Origin: Jacaranda mimosifolia
Lineage: Eukaryota > Streptophyta > Magnoliopsida > Lamiales > Bignoniaceae
Assembly (NCBI GenBank): GCA_018894105.1
Contig: CM032126.1
Coordinates: 9,513,001 to 9,577,000, forward strand
Direction of reading: 5' to 3'
Length of the DNA stretch: 64,000 nt
The notes below the pieces were generated by a model. That model was not told the origin of the DNA, ran no database searches, and saw only the letters and a program-made list of their open reading frames with translations. The position numbers and the translations under genes were made by a program. Each line of letters opens with the position of its first letter. Within the stretch, counting starts at the first letter, position 1. Of the stretch, positions 12,091 to 22,989 are shown in pieces.

Positions 12091-12533
12091 ATGGTGTTTT
12101 CCTAATACTATATAATAATATTGTCATTATAAGGGGGAGATAAATGAAGATCATTCAAAAGGTACTTTTTTGACAAATTGAGCAAAATTCAAATATTAAT
12201 TAAATTGTTTGTGAATAATGAGGTATTAAAATAACATTATTATTGACATAAATATAATTTTTTACAGCGCCCCCATCCCCCCCCCCCCAAAAAAAAAAAA
12301 AAAAAAACTCTCCCTAGAAAGAAAGTGCTGAAAAGAATTTTTGAAAAATCCGACCAAAAAAAGAAACAAAATCAATAAAAAAAACGTCAACATTTTGCAA
12401 GTTTTGATGAAACAGTTCCACAAGTCGTTTTGGGCCCGAAAAAGTACAAGTTTTTGTAGATTTTTTTTACAGTGGGCTCCAATTAAATTCATGGCCTGGT
12501 GGAATTTATATATCCTAAATCATAAATTCCCAA

Positions 12534-12591
12534 AAACCCTAAATTCATCGCCCGGTGGAATTTATAAATCATAAATTCCCAAAAACCCTAA
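12534..12591 (+). promoter_or_regulatory. Two telo-box motifs in LYAR-type promoter (copy 1)
   Basis: AAACCCTAA occurs at 12534-12542 and 12583-12591, about 130-190 bases upstream of the ATG at 12722, in a partly tandem AAATTCCCAAAAACCC context. Telo-boxes are frequent in promoters of plant ribosomal-protein and ribosome-biogenesis genes, which fits both LYAR and RRP36. Copy 2 has the same two boxes with about 19 extra bases between them. Confidence 0.6.
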
Positions 12592-12721
12592 ACAAAAACC
12601 CCCAACTTTGAAGGCTTTTGAGCGGACACCAAAAGCACTTCTTGGTTGCAGAGGAAAACGAAACCTCTCCAGAACTTTCCAATCCCTACACACAGGAATA
12701 CACAGTAGACGTGGGAGGGAG

Positions 12722-13074
12722 ATGGTGTGGTTTCAGTGCGAGGATTGCGGAGATAACCTTAAGAAACCCAAGCTCCCTAATCACTTCAGAATCTGCTCTG
12801 CGTCCAAGGTTTTTTCACATTCCCCAACGCCTTACCTCTTTTGTTTTTGTTTTTGTTTCGTTTTTTTTTTTTTTTTTTTTTTTTGTTGGGGGAGGGGGGC
12901 GCAATTTCTGTCTTTCATTTAGTCGATTGTGATCCTGTAATCTAATCCCTTTAAATTTGTTTATGACCCTCATTTCTTCTATATCTGACTATGCATCAGT
13001 TATCGTGCATCGATTGTGGGCAAGTGTTTGGCCAGCAAGACGTTGAAAGTCACACTCAGTGCAGTACCGAAGCG
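12722..13074 (+). CDS. LYAR-type zinc-finger exons 1-2 (duplicated copy; likely 5' part of a fusion with RRP36)
   Basis: Exon 1 12722-12808 ([20 protein letters not shown], then HFRICSASK) and exon 2 13000-13074 ([20 protein letters not shown], then CSTEA), each with GT/AG junctions. They form the two zinc modules of the LYAR-type C2HC domain: C6, C9, H21, C25 and C32, C35, H47, C50. LYAR proteins are nucleolar factors involved in pre-rRNA processing. The remaining LYAR exons are not here, because duplication copy 1 ends at 13251 inside LYAR intron 2. The next exon with a usable acceptor downstream is RRP36 exon 2 at 13480, also phase 0, so splicing 13074 to 13480 keeps frame. Compared with the downstream full copy, residue 51 is S instead of I. 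Start choice: the MV[WF]F-C-x2-C start is conserved in the family. Confidence 0.8.
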
Positions 13075-13261
13075 GTACTTTCAATATCGTTGTACTTTCT
13101 TTTTCTTGGTTTACTGAATTTAATTTTGGGCATTTGTGACTTGTAGGGCTCTGGATGTTATTTATATATATCTTTTGAGTTTATTGCTTTTCTTTAAGTT
13201 CATCTTGTCTAAGTCTCCCCAGTTCTTATAATGGATATCCATTTGATTGTAGGCTTTAGTT

Positions 13262-13322
13262 GTGAGCATATTAATTCTTAAGCAGGCTTCGTGGTCCGTA
13301 CGGACTAAGCCTGCATGCTCAC
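13262..13322. other. Strong imperfect hairpin at the duplication junction
   Basis: GTGAGCAT (13262-13269) pairs with ATGCTCAC (13315-13322). Inside, GCAGGCTT (13282-13289) pairs with AAGCCTGC (13307-13314) and GTCC with GGAC around a GTAC loop. One 12-base bulge lies on the left arm. It begins 11 bases after the duplication breakpoint and lies in the intron between the LYAR exons and RRP36 exon 2. It may be a remnant foldback transposon or a structure linked to the break. Confidence 0.7.
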
Positions 13323-13479
13323 TGAATAACACATTCAAGAAAGGAATATACACAGAATGGTGTTTGGCCTGCTTTTGCAATCATATTTATGATAGTGGTA
13401 CCACTTAAAAGTTTTGACTGCACAGTAGTATATGTTTCTGCTCCTACCATTGTACTGACTTAAAATTTTAAATACTTAG

Positions 13480-16170
13480 GAGGATGAAATAGAGCGTGAG
13501 CTTGCCGAGGTGACGTTTGAGGAGCTGCAGAGAGCAAGGTCTGATGGATCCGACATGGTTTATAGGAAGCCCAATGCGGAGAAAAGAGGCGGTCGAGCGA
13601 ATAAGAATAGGTTCTCCACTCTTAGTTCTTTTGCATATTGTGTTTTTGAGGTTTTGTGGATTTCCTTTTGTTATTCGTTTTGGGATTTGTTTAGGCCAAT
13701 GGAGATGAGTGCCAAGAAGCCTGTCAAAAGATTCAGGGAAGTCATTCAAGTTCCTAAAAAGGTGGGTTTGGTTGTCCTTTGTTTGATTTTTAAATAGTTT
13801 TGAACTTGTTATCATTTTCAATTGTACTGTACAATCTACATCACAATAGAAGATTTTTGTTTATGAATTTTGTAGATTTAAGGTTTCCAGTTATGCTATG
13901 TTGTTGGAAACTTAAAAGATGCTTGTACATACTTGTGTGAAGGAATTTTCCTTACAACTAGTATGCTCATTGTATCACGCCTTGTCATATCTCTGCATAA
14001 GTCTGTATGAAATTAGACTTAGTATCCCCATGGTATTTCTACATGAATAGGCCTGAGGCGTAGTTTTTTGGATTTTATTGTTAGCTACTAATGTATATTT
14101 ATGTTGCTTGAATTGAGCTAGGAGTGCTAGATTATTTTCTTAGCTACATGTTTTACGAGTTTCTCATGCAGATTGGATTGTCATACTTTGTTTACCATGT
14201 TTATCTGTAGAATTTGAATTAGTAAAGCTTAAACATTCTAGTTTCCTCTTTTATGTTACACTTGTGCCTCCTTTTATTTCTGTAGGTCTTTTGATTTATG
14301 GAGATCTTCAACTTATACCTTGTTACTCTGTGATGCCCAAGTTTCTTTTTTGACTTAATTATTGACTTACAAAATATGTAGTATCTATACATAAAATGGG
14401 CCTCACTCTCTTACTTTGTGTAACATATTAGCTAGGTAAAAATTACTTTTGCTGGAGCAAATGACGATCATGGTTGCTTTTTCCTTATGCTGCTTCTTAT
14501 TATATCTTTGTCTTATCAGGAGCAATGTACTCGAGCGTCTTCTCTCCAGTTAATGTTTGGTTAAAATTTCTCTATACTTTATCTTCAGGTGGTGCGGGAT
14601 CCTCGTTTTGAATCATTGTGTGGCAAACTCGATGTGGATGGGTAAACTTCCATTTTCAGCTGGCCCTCTTCTTTGCTTATCTTTGTGTGTATGTATTGGT
14701 ATACTGTTCTATTTCTATTGTGGACCATGATTTATACATCCTAAATATTTGTTATGCATGTTTTGTGAAATGCAGTCCCTTGTAACTTTGCGGGGCTTGT
14801 ATTACCAACTGTGATGTCTAAGTTGGTTTATTAGAGAATAATGTGTCTTGTCAGATATGTACAGTTTTTTCTCATGATATAGTTTTGTGTGGTTGATTTA
14901 GTTAATGCTCTGCAACTGTAGGTTCAAGAAGAGATATAAATTTATTTATGAGAGTACACTTCCTGCTGAAAAAGAGGTACCCTTCAATGTTGAGATGCTT
15001 TCTTGACATGGTTGTGTGCAATCTTGTGCTTATGTTGAACAAGGTGTTGGCATCTGTAGGAATTGAAGAAACAAATGAAGAAAGCGAATGATCCAGAAGT
15101 CATAAATGAACTCAAGGATCAAATAGCTCAGATTGTAAGAGCTTATTCATGTTTATGCTTTAAATTCATTTACAATCATTTATATATGTCACCTGCAAGT
15201 TGCTGATGTCCAAGACCCCTTTTTAAATTTTTTTACGCTTGCTAGGATAAAGGATTGAAGTCTGCTGCAACAAAGCGTACTGAGAAGGATATTTTGGCTG
15301 AGCATAAGAAGAAAGAGAGGGAAGCTGCGAAGAAAGGGAAACAACCTTATTATCTTAAAAAATGTAATCTCTCTCTCTCTCTCTCTCTCATATCAGCTTT
15401 TTGGTTTTATGAAGATCTGGAAGACAAGGTCAAATGGTTTGAATTATGTTTGCTAATGTAAAAATTGGTGAAATCTCTCTCTCTTTTCCCATTAGGTTTA
15501 TTTTTGCTTGTCAGTTTATGTTGGTAATGCAACAAGTAACCTAGTTCTGAGTCATTTGACCAGCAGTCAGATGATAAAGCAGGAAATTGCAGAATTGAAA
15601 GCTAAAAAGGAAAAAGAGGATTTCTTGAGGCACGTTTCCATTTTTTGCTGTAGGATAGAGAAATGCTTGCAAATCATAGACCTTGTTAGGTTGAGGACTC
15701 CTAAAATGACTCTGGTAGAATCGTGTTGCTTTCGTCTCTGAAATTAAAGTTTCTTTTCCTTTTCCTTTCCTTTTTAATCATTCATTCATATTTGAATTTG
15801 TTGGACGTGCAAACCAAAAGCATGTTAAATAAAGAATAAAGAAGGGGAGAGAAAAGTAAGAGAGGAGTTAATGACATGAAGATAATTATTCTTTAAATCA
15901 TAAACCTCATTTCTTTGCTTGCAGCGGAACTTCGGAAGCAAAAGCTTATCGAGAAATACAAGGAACTCGAGGTATATAGACAGTAATTGTCACAATGTTC
16001 TTGTTAATACTTCTGTTACTACTGGCCATATTCGATGATGGTTTCTTTTTATGATTTATCAGGAAACTTGCAAACTTGAGGCTTTTATAGAGAAAAAGAG
16101 GAGGAAGAATGCTGCGAAGGACCACAGATACATGCCATACCGTCGCAATACCAAACAAGGAAGCCAATAG
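13480..16170 (+). CDS. RRP36: RRP36 (rRNA-processing protein 36 homologue), exons 2-9
   Basis: Eight exons with GT/AG borders: 13480-13610, 13695-13761, 14589-14641, 14922-14976, 15060-15134, 15246-15363, 15925-15971, 16063-16170 (TAG). Together 654 nt, 217 residues, no stop or frameshift. Conserved RRP36 blocks: AEVTFEELQRARSDG, RPMEMSAKKPVKRFREV, VVRDPRFESLCGKLDVDGF, a central lysine/glutamate-rich helix, KGKQPYYLKKSE, and the basic tail EKKRRKNAAKDHRYMPYRR. RRP36 is a nucleolar SSU-processome factor for early cleavages of pre-18S rRNA. Homologues are about 250-260 residues with a short variable N-terminus. Exon 1 is not found between the duplication junction (13252) and exon 2, so initiation probably comes from the LYAR exons at 12722 or the gene lacks its start. 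AATAAA at 16346-16351 is a likely poly(A) signal. Intron 7 contains an unexplained open stretch, 15508-15741 (KQEIAELKAKKEKEDFL), not part of RRP36. Confidence 0.88.
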
Positions 16171-18733
16171 CTATACCGGTTTTCCTGCTCCTTGTCAATA
16201 GTGTCTTGCTCGCTCCTTTTGCTGCTATTACTGAGCAGACGTAGCAGGTTTGGTTTATGGGAATCATGCTATATGTTGTATGGGGTGGCAGACGTGATGG
16301 CATGATATGTTGCCTCTTGTCAGGTGGAGATGTACTGAGTGCCTTAATAAAGCAAGGGCAAGATTTGTGGTTTTACTAGTTTTTCTGCTTAACAGGAGCA
16401 TTTAAATTGCGCCAAAACCAAAGTCTTGTTCCAGTTCTGTCCTAATTTTGTTAGTTGTTAGATTTTTATATGAATTGGCTATGGCATTAGAGCAGAGCAC
16501 ATTAACTTGAGCACTCATGTTATGATCTAAATATTGCAGAATTCATTTTGCTTCTTATTGTACTCATTGTTTTTTGGTGTTTCACATTTATGCTAATGTA
16601 TTGATAATTTTATCCTACGGGATCTATGTGTGTTGACTTAGACTCTTTTACGGAGGGTGAGTTTGGGTCCAATGCTGCATTCTGCAAGGGTGAAGTTGGC
16701 TAATGCATAAGAAATTGCTAAGGCTGCCTCTTATGGTGAAAAGCAGTTAATACGGTGTAAATTATTTCTTAAAATATTGTAGACAAATATCTTCAAACTT
16801 TTAGGGCTAGTTCTGACCGTTTTTTTTTTTTTTTTTTAAATTTTTTTTTTTATTTATATATATATATAATAATTGTTCCATACTTAACAACAATACCATT
16901 TTGGGCTTGTTTATGGTTCGACAGCACTTGTACCTGTTGGACCATTGTAGCCAATGGGAAGATGACAACTCAGCAATTTTTGGCTGAATTAAAAAAGGAC
17001 TGATAGTTATATTTTTAAATGAAATGAGAAAAGACAAATTTGATCCTAAGCATTGAAAATAATTTTAAAAGCAATATAGTACCGTCTGATTGTTTGAGTT
17101 AACAAAATGTGAAAAATAATTCATTTATTTAATGCAAGAATGAGAAAAAGGCAATAGAGAAACTTTCTTCCATGAAAATTGAAGCTTGGAAGAAGAAATT
17201 TATTTTGAAAGGAAATTCATTTTAATTGTTTTAATTTTTTAAAATTTTGAAAATATTTATTTTTAATAAACAATTTTAATAATTAATTAATTATTTTTAT
17301 GTTTTGCTAAGGTAGTTCGTGGGAATAATATTACAATAATACAAAATAATTCTGGAAATGATAAGTTTTGTTGCAACTTTTAATTTTCATTTCATATTTA
17401 CAAAAGCTTTCTTTAATGAGTATTACATGACAATTAAAAAAAAATTCATTATTGTACATAAATACTTATATAACACCTCAATAATAATATTTCATATTTA
17501 TATAACATCTCAATAATAATATTTATATAATAATCATATATATAACATCATTTTCTTCCATTTATAAATATACATACATCTACAAATCATTCTAATTATA
17601 TATTCACATTTATAATTAATATAGAAAATCATTTCACCTCACTAAATAAAAATAATTGATGTGCAATTATATTAAAATTTGTCTACTTTCAAGCTTTTTA
17701 AACAAATAATTTTATTCCAAAATATTTTCCACTAATCCCAAAATAAAAAACAATCAGCCATCACATTTCCCTTATCCATTTTTCTAAACAACTTATCATG
17801 AAGTATTTTTCACAATTCAACCAAAATATAACTAACCAAAGCTTTAACTTTTAAAAGATTAATTATAAAACATAACATAAAAAAATAAAGATAAAAAAAT
17901 CAAGAAATATAAAAACATAAAATCAAAACTAGAAGTCCTAAGTTTTCTAAAATTAATTATAAAAAAATTAAATTCTAAAATTAAAAATAAAAAATACTTA
18001 AATATCTGAAAAGCTACTACTATATATTTCCCGCTGCCACTTCTCCAAATAAGAATAATAATTTTTAATTATATTTTTTTCTTATTTTATTGAATATTTA
18101 TTTTTAAAAATAATTTAACACAAGTTTCGGCTTCTAATGTAATGTAATGATTCAAAATTTCCACAACTCATGGTTATGAATTGTGGCTAAAGGCGATTAT
18201 TATAAGTTCTTTACAAATAAAACTAATTATAAATACTAAATATACATTGATTAAGTTTTCTAAAATATCATCATAAACATAGTTATATATGTTAATTTTT
18301 TTAATTAAGCTTTTAACTTAGTTTATAAATTACTCACTTTATCCTTCACTTTTTGAAACATTTTTACAAGGATAAAAACTCCAAGTGGCAACAAGACAAT
18401 ATTTTAATATCACTGAACTTAGTGTTAGGTGATCTTATTCCTAATCGTCACTAATTTTAAATCAATTTTAAGCTACTAATTTTCTCATCGTTCACTCACT
18501 TTTATTAAAATAATACAATTTAAAACATCATAAATATATATATATATGTATATAATTCAAGAAAAACTATAAAAGAAGAAATTAAGTTTGTACTAGGAAT
18601 TCTAAATTTCTAGTATCGAACTTCTAAAAATTAATTATAAAACTTTAAAAATATTGACTAAAAAAGTTTTTTTTTTTTTTTTTAAATCAACATTAAATAT
18701 AATCACTTTTGAAAACTTAATCATGAAATGTAA
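16171..18733. other. RRP36 3' flank and AT-rich intergenic DNA
   Basis: The 3' UTR probably runs to about 16375. Beyond it the DNA is AT-rich with homopolymer T and (TA)n runs (16820-16870, 18535-18555, 18667-18685). No gene or clearly bounded element was seen. Confidence 0.6.
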
Positions 18734-19145
18734 GGGCTCGTTTGCTTGGAATGATGTGATTAGAAGTGATATATAAGGAAATGATACATTTTAAGCCCAT
18801 TAGGATAAAATATTTTAATTTTATGTTTGGTTGGTATGATTAATATATAAATAAATTTACTATTATATCCTTTATACTTTTTAATAAGTTTTTCATAATT
18901 TCCTCATTCTTTCTCATTTTTAGGATCATGGTTTAATTGAAAATAAAATAAAAAATAGACCTTATTAAATCTTTATAATTCTTATCAACCTAATCAAGTA
19001 TTTCCTCCCTTGATCCATTTTTCAAAAGCAACAATAAATAATGTAGGGTTTAGAATTTATCAAAGGCTTTTATCAATTGAAATAAATATTAAAAGAGGCA
19101 TGATTAACTATATATCACTAATAATCAAATCAAACAAACAAGGCC
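18734..19145. mobile_element. Tourist-like (PIF/Harbinger) MITE
   Basis: Inverted ends GGGCTCGTTTGCTTGG and, at the right, CAAACAAACAAGGCC, flanked by TAA (18731-18733) and TAG (19146-19148), close to the TWA target duplication of this superfamily. 412 bp, AT-rich, no coding capacity. Confidence 0.6.
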
Positions 19146-20094
19146 TAGAAGTATAAAATTAAAATATTAATAATTTAAAAGAAAAAAAGTGAGAAATTTT
19201 TAAGCCCCACACCCCAACTACCCTATTTCCTGCCTAATCAAAAGGCAGGATATGTGATATGTCATCTGCCTAAATTTAATTTAACAAAAAAATTAAAAAC
19301 AAATAGATATATTTTCTTTAAGGGAAAAAGGCCCGTCTTTATTTAAAAATGAAGAGATAAAAATTTGAAAATAACTTATGTTTCATAATTTGAATTAAAA
19401 TATTATCTTTAAAAAAATAAATCTTTCTTTTTATTTTTTTTGGCTTTTATCCATTCTATCTCTACAACATGCTTTTTTAGTCAAATTTCTAACAATTAAT
19501 TCAAAAGTGAAAATTCAATATGAAGATGCTTTAAAGGCATGATTATGGCACATGTTTACCGTAAGGTATGTTATGTTAGTATTTGTCTCACATGGGGTAT
19601 TGTTAAATTGAATGACATATGTCCTTTTACAATAATTTATCGTTAATTTTACAATAAGTTGATGATTGGCATTTTAAAACTTGGTACATTAAATGCTTGG
19701 TAAATATTTAAAAAATAATTAAAAAATATTTTTCAAAAAAAATTATATTAGATAACATAATTTCATAATTTTGAATTATATATTTTATAATATAAACATA
19801 AAAATATATCAAAAATACTACAATTAAATATAATTGTCTTGATTTGTTAACAATAATAAAAAATTAAAGAATAAATATAAAATCTAAAACTATTACCCTA
19901 ACAATATAATTTAAATAAAATAAGTAAAAAAATATTTATTTTGGATTAATATTTAATAATATATAAACATATAAATATATTTAAAATAATTTGATTGAAT
20001 TAATAGGTTAATTAAAAAGCAAATAACTAAAAAATTATAAAAAAGAAAAACCAAAAAGAAAAAAGAAAAAAAAGGAAAAACCTGCAGACCCCAA

Positions 20095-20255
20095 GCCCAG
20101 ACCGAGTAAATGGGTATCAGTGGATAACCCAATAGCGGGTAAGAATGGATTAGGTAAATTTGCCCAGGGGTAAAATTATCCATTTTTTATTGGGTACAAC
20201 ACAGTGGACTCATTACCCGTGACTATGGGTAATGGGTAACCCACGGGTACCTGTA
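20095..20255. repeat. GGGTACC-rich repeat, left piece
   Basis: Contains TTTTATTGGGTACA, CATTACCCGT and CACGGGTACCTGT in the same order and orientation as 26531-26660. The MULE-like element at 20580-26442 lies between the two pieces. Without it they would be about 400 bp apart, so they probably belong to one older hAT-like repeat that was interrupted. Confidence 0.55.
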
Positions 20256-21089
20256 CTCTTTTTTTTAATTAATTAATTAATTTATTTTTTATTTATATAT
20301 ATTTAAAGTTTTTTTTTCTTTTAAATTTACATAATATTATTTAAATGTTAATTGTTACCTAAATAAAATTAATAAAAGAGGCTACAAATTTTAAATATTA
20401 TATTGAACAAATATTTTAAAGCATGTCAAATATTTTGATTTGAAAACTACCACTTAAATATTTAAATATATATTAAATTTAAGTTATATTACATTTCAAA
20501 GTTTAAATTTAAATTTTATTATATGTCAAAAGTTTTTTGAACTAAAAGTTTAAACACCACTTAAATATTGTTAATATTAGGGGCACTTATTAAAAAGTAT
20601 CAAAACCACTTTTCAAATTCATGTTTAGTCCCCATTTGAATTTTTATAAAATGAGCTCCCTAGTTTTGTTAAAATTTTAGAGAACACTCCCTCCCCACTT
20701 GATTTGGCAAAAATACCCTCAAGTACAATATTTTTCACTCATTTTCTTCACTTCTTTTCTATCTACACAACCAAACACCATTTATCTTTATTCCTAAACA
20801 CTGAACCCCACCTTCATCTTTCATCATTAGAAGAAAGAAAAAAAAAGGGGGCGAAGAAGCAAATTGAGCTTGACGGCGCGAACGAGGAGCCCAACAACAC
20901 CACTAGCGCGACCACCGCATTTCCACATTCTCAGTTTATTTTCATCATGTTCAGGTTATTTTCATTCTTCCCAGTTTATTTTCTCAGTTATTACCAGGCT
21001 ATTCTCTTCATCTTGTATTTTTTTTTTCTTAATCAGCAAAAAGAGTGTTTGTCGGAGATGTGGGTATGAAGAAGGAGATGAATTTTGAA

Positions 21090-21715
21090 GAATTTCGGAC
21101 TGTATCATTTGTATTGGAATTGTAGTAGTATATAATCTGTTTATGTAAAGTATATTTTACAAGAAATTATAGTATAAAATATTCAACCTTTCAGTATATT
21201 TTAAAAGAAATTTTAGTATATAATTTGTTTATCTAAAGTACATTTTACAAGTGATTGTAGTACAAAATGTTCAATCTTTCAATAAACATTATCTGAAAGT
21301 GGTAGTATATAATTTGTCTATCTAAAGTATATTTTACAAACAATTGCAGTATAGAATATTCAACATTTTAGTACATATTATCTAAAAGTAGTAGTATATA
21401 ATCTGTTTATGTAAAGTACATTTTTCAAGCAATTGCAGTACAAAACATTCAATATTTCGGTACACATTACTAGAAGTGGTAATAAATAATCTGTTTATAT
21501 AAAGTATATTTTACAAGCAATTCTAGTACAAAATATTCAACCTTTTAGAATACATTAGTATAAGTAGTAATATATATGAAAAGTACATTTTACAAGCCAT
21601 TGTAGTACAAAACATTCAACATTTCAATACACATTATCTAAAAGTAGGAATATATAATCTATTTATGTAAAGTACATTTTACAAGGAATTATAGCACAAA
21701 ACATTCAAGTTTTAT
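21090..21715 (+). repeat. ~89-bp tandem array, left arm of MULE
   Basis: About seven diverged units of roughly 85-95 bp, recognisable by AAGTACATTTTACAAGCAAT, then ATTCAAC, TACACATTATCTAAAAGTAG and TATATAATCTGTTTATG. The unit is the reverse complement of the right-arm unit (24360-25710). Confidence 0.85.
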
Positions 21716-22310
21716 ACTTCAACCTAAAATTATACTTCATTTTACCTAAAATTGTACTTTATTATTTAAGTTTTATACTTCAAGTGTTCCACTAATTGAT
21801 TATCCAAAATTGTACCGTAATTGCTAGCGTTTTATACTTCAAGTGTTCTAAAATTGCATTTCTTTTTATATAAAATTATACTTCATTTATTTGAAATTGT
21901 ACTTTATTTTATACTTCATTTTACATAAAATTGTATTCTATTATTGAATTTCTATATTTCAAGGGTTTTATTTATTAATTATCCAAAATTGTACTGCAAT
22001 TACGAAAGTTTTATTCTTCAAGTGTTCTAAAATTGTACTTATTTTTATATAAAATTGTACTTCATTACCTAAAATTATACTTTATTTTACACAAAATTGT
22101 ACTCTATTATTTAAGTTTTATACTTCAAGAGTTTTACTAATTGATTATCCAAAATTGTATTGCAATTGATGGCGTTTCATACTTGAAGTATTTTGGAATT
22201 GTATTTCATTTTTTATAAAATTGTACTTTGTTTATCTAAAATTGCACTTCATTTTACCTAAAATTGTACTATATTATTGAAGTTCGATACTTCAAATGTT
22301 TCATTTGTTG
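21715..22310. repeat. ~180-bp tandem array inside MULE
   Basis: Three to four diverged units with TTTTATACTTCAAGTGTT, GATTATCCAAAATTGTA and TACCTAAAATTGTACT motifs. It shares the TACTTCA word with the neighbouring arrays, suggesting successive amplification from a common short motif. Confidence 0.75.
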
Positions 22311-22375
22311 ATTTAGCATGAAAATGTAGCATGTGCATATTGTCTGAGAGCATGAACAAATGTGTGAGATATTAC

Positions 22376-22981
22376 TAGGGGTGGGCGTTCGGATCGGGTA
22401 GGTTGGGTTTGGGTACCCAATTTTTCGGGTAGCAATTTTAGCTACCCAACACTGACCTGAAATTGTCAGGTACTCGACATGATTTTTTTTTTTAAAAAGA
22501 AATATAAATATTATCTAAAAAGTCTAAAATGAAAAAGAAAAAAAAAAGGAAATGAATTTTGGCCTCTGTTAGACTAACAGAGGCAAAAGGCCAAAGTTTG
22601 GCCACTGTTAAGTGTTAACAGTGGCCAAACTTTGGCCTTTTAAAATACACACACACACACCATATATAAATATTGGATATAATAAGCATTTAAATTATAT
22701 ATTTATGTATAATAAGTAATCTTTACATATATTATATATATTGGATATATATGTATTTTATATACAATACATATAAATATACTTATTATATATATATATA
22801 TTATATACTATTTATTATTTATATATAAATTAAAATTGGGTACCCGAACTACTCGATCGTGTAGGACTTCCTACCCGATATCCGATCGAGTATCAGGTAC
22901 TCAATCCGTATTTTTCTAAAATAAAAAACCCGACCCGACCCGACCGGCACCCGAATTACTCGATCCGAACGCCCACCCCTA
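22376..22981. mobile_element. hAT-type MITE nested in the MULE
   Basis: 606 bp with inverted ends TAGGGGTGGGCGTTCGGATC and, at the right, GATCCGAACGCCCACCCCTA. Flanked by a perfect 8-bp duplication GATATTAC (22368-22375 and 22982-22989). The 8-bp duplication and TAGGGGTG-type ends fit the hAT superfamily. Subterminal parts are rich in GGGTACCC and CCCGACC words. No transposase. It contains the hairpins at 22562-22641. Confidence 0.9.
22562..22641. repeat. Two adjacent perfect hairpins (11-bp and 27-bp stems)
   Basis: 22562-22572 pairs perfectly with 22574-22584 (1-base loop). 22585-22611 pairs perfectly with 22615-22641 (27 bp, loop GTG). The second stem contains GGCCAAAGTTTGGCC. Both lie inside the hAT MITE and are GC-richer than its core. 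Confidence 0.95.
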
Positions 22982-22989
22982 GATATTAC

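Larger units (their letters stand above)
4017..13251 (+). repeat. Segmental duplication, copy 1 (9.2 kb)
   Basis: This block matches 45788-55055 in the same orientation along its whole length, about 98% by eye over the stretches compared. The coordinate offset drifts from 41771 to 41804, reflecting small indels. It carries an RRP36 3'-part fragment, F-box/PP2 5' exons, an RRP36 5' fragment, a degenerate Ty3/gypsy element, and the LYAR promoter with exons 1-2. Both edges are abrupt: at 4017 it abuts unrelated DNA and at 13251 it cuts LYAR intron 2 and joins sequence leading into RRP36 exon 2. In copy 2 the sequence continues naturally at both edges (RRP36 pseudogene on the left, rest of LYAR on the right). 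Copy 1 is therefore the derived insertion. Confidence 0.95.

Noticed and set aside
12618..12932. Overlapping ~104-codon frames across the LYAR 5' UTR and exon 1
   Set aside because: They run through the GT donor into a poly-T intron tract. Only the frame from ATG 12722 gives the conserved zinc-finger start.
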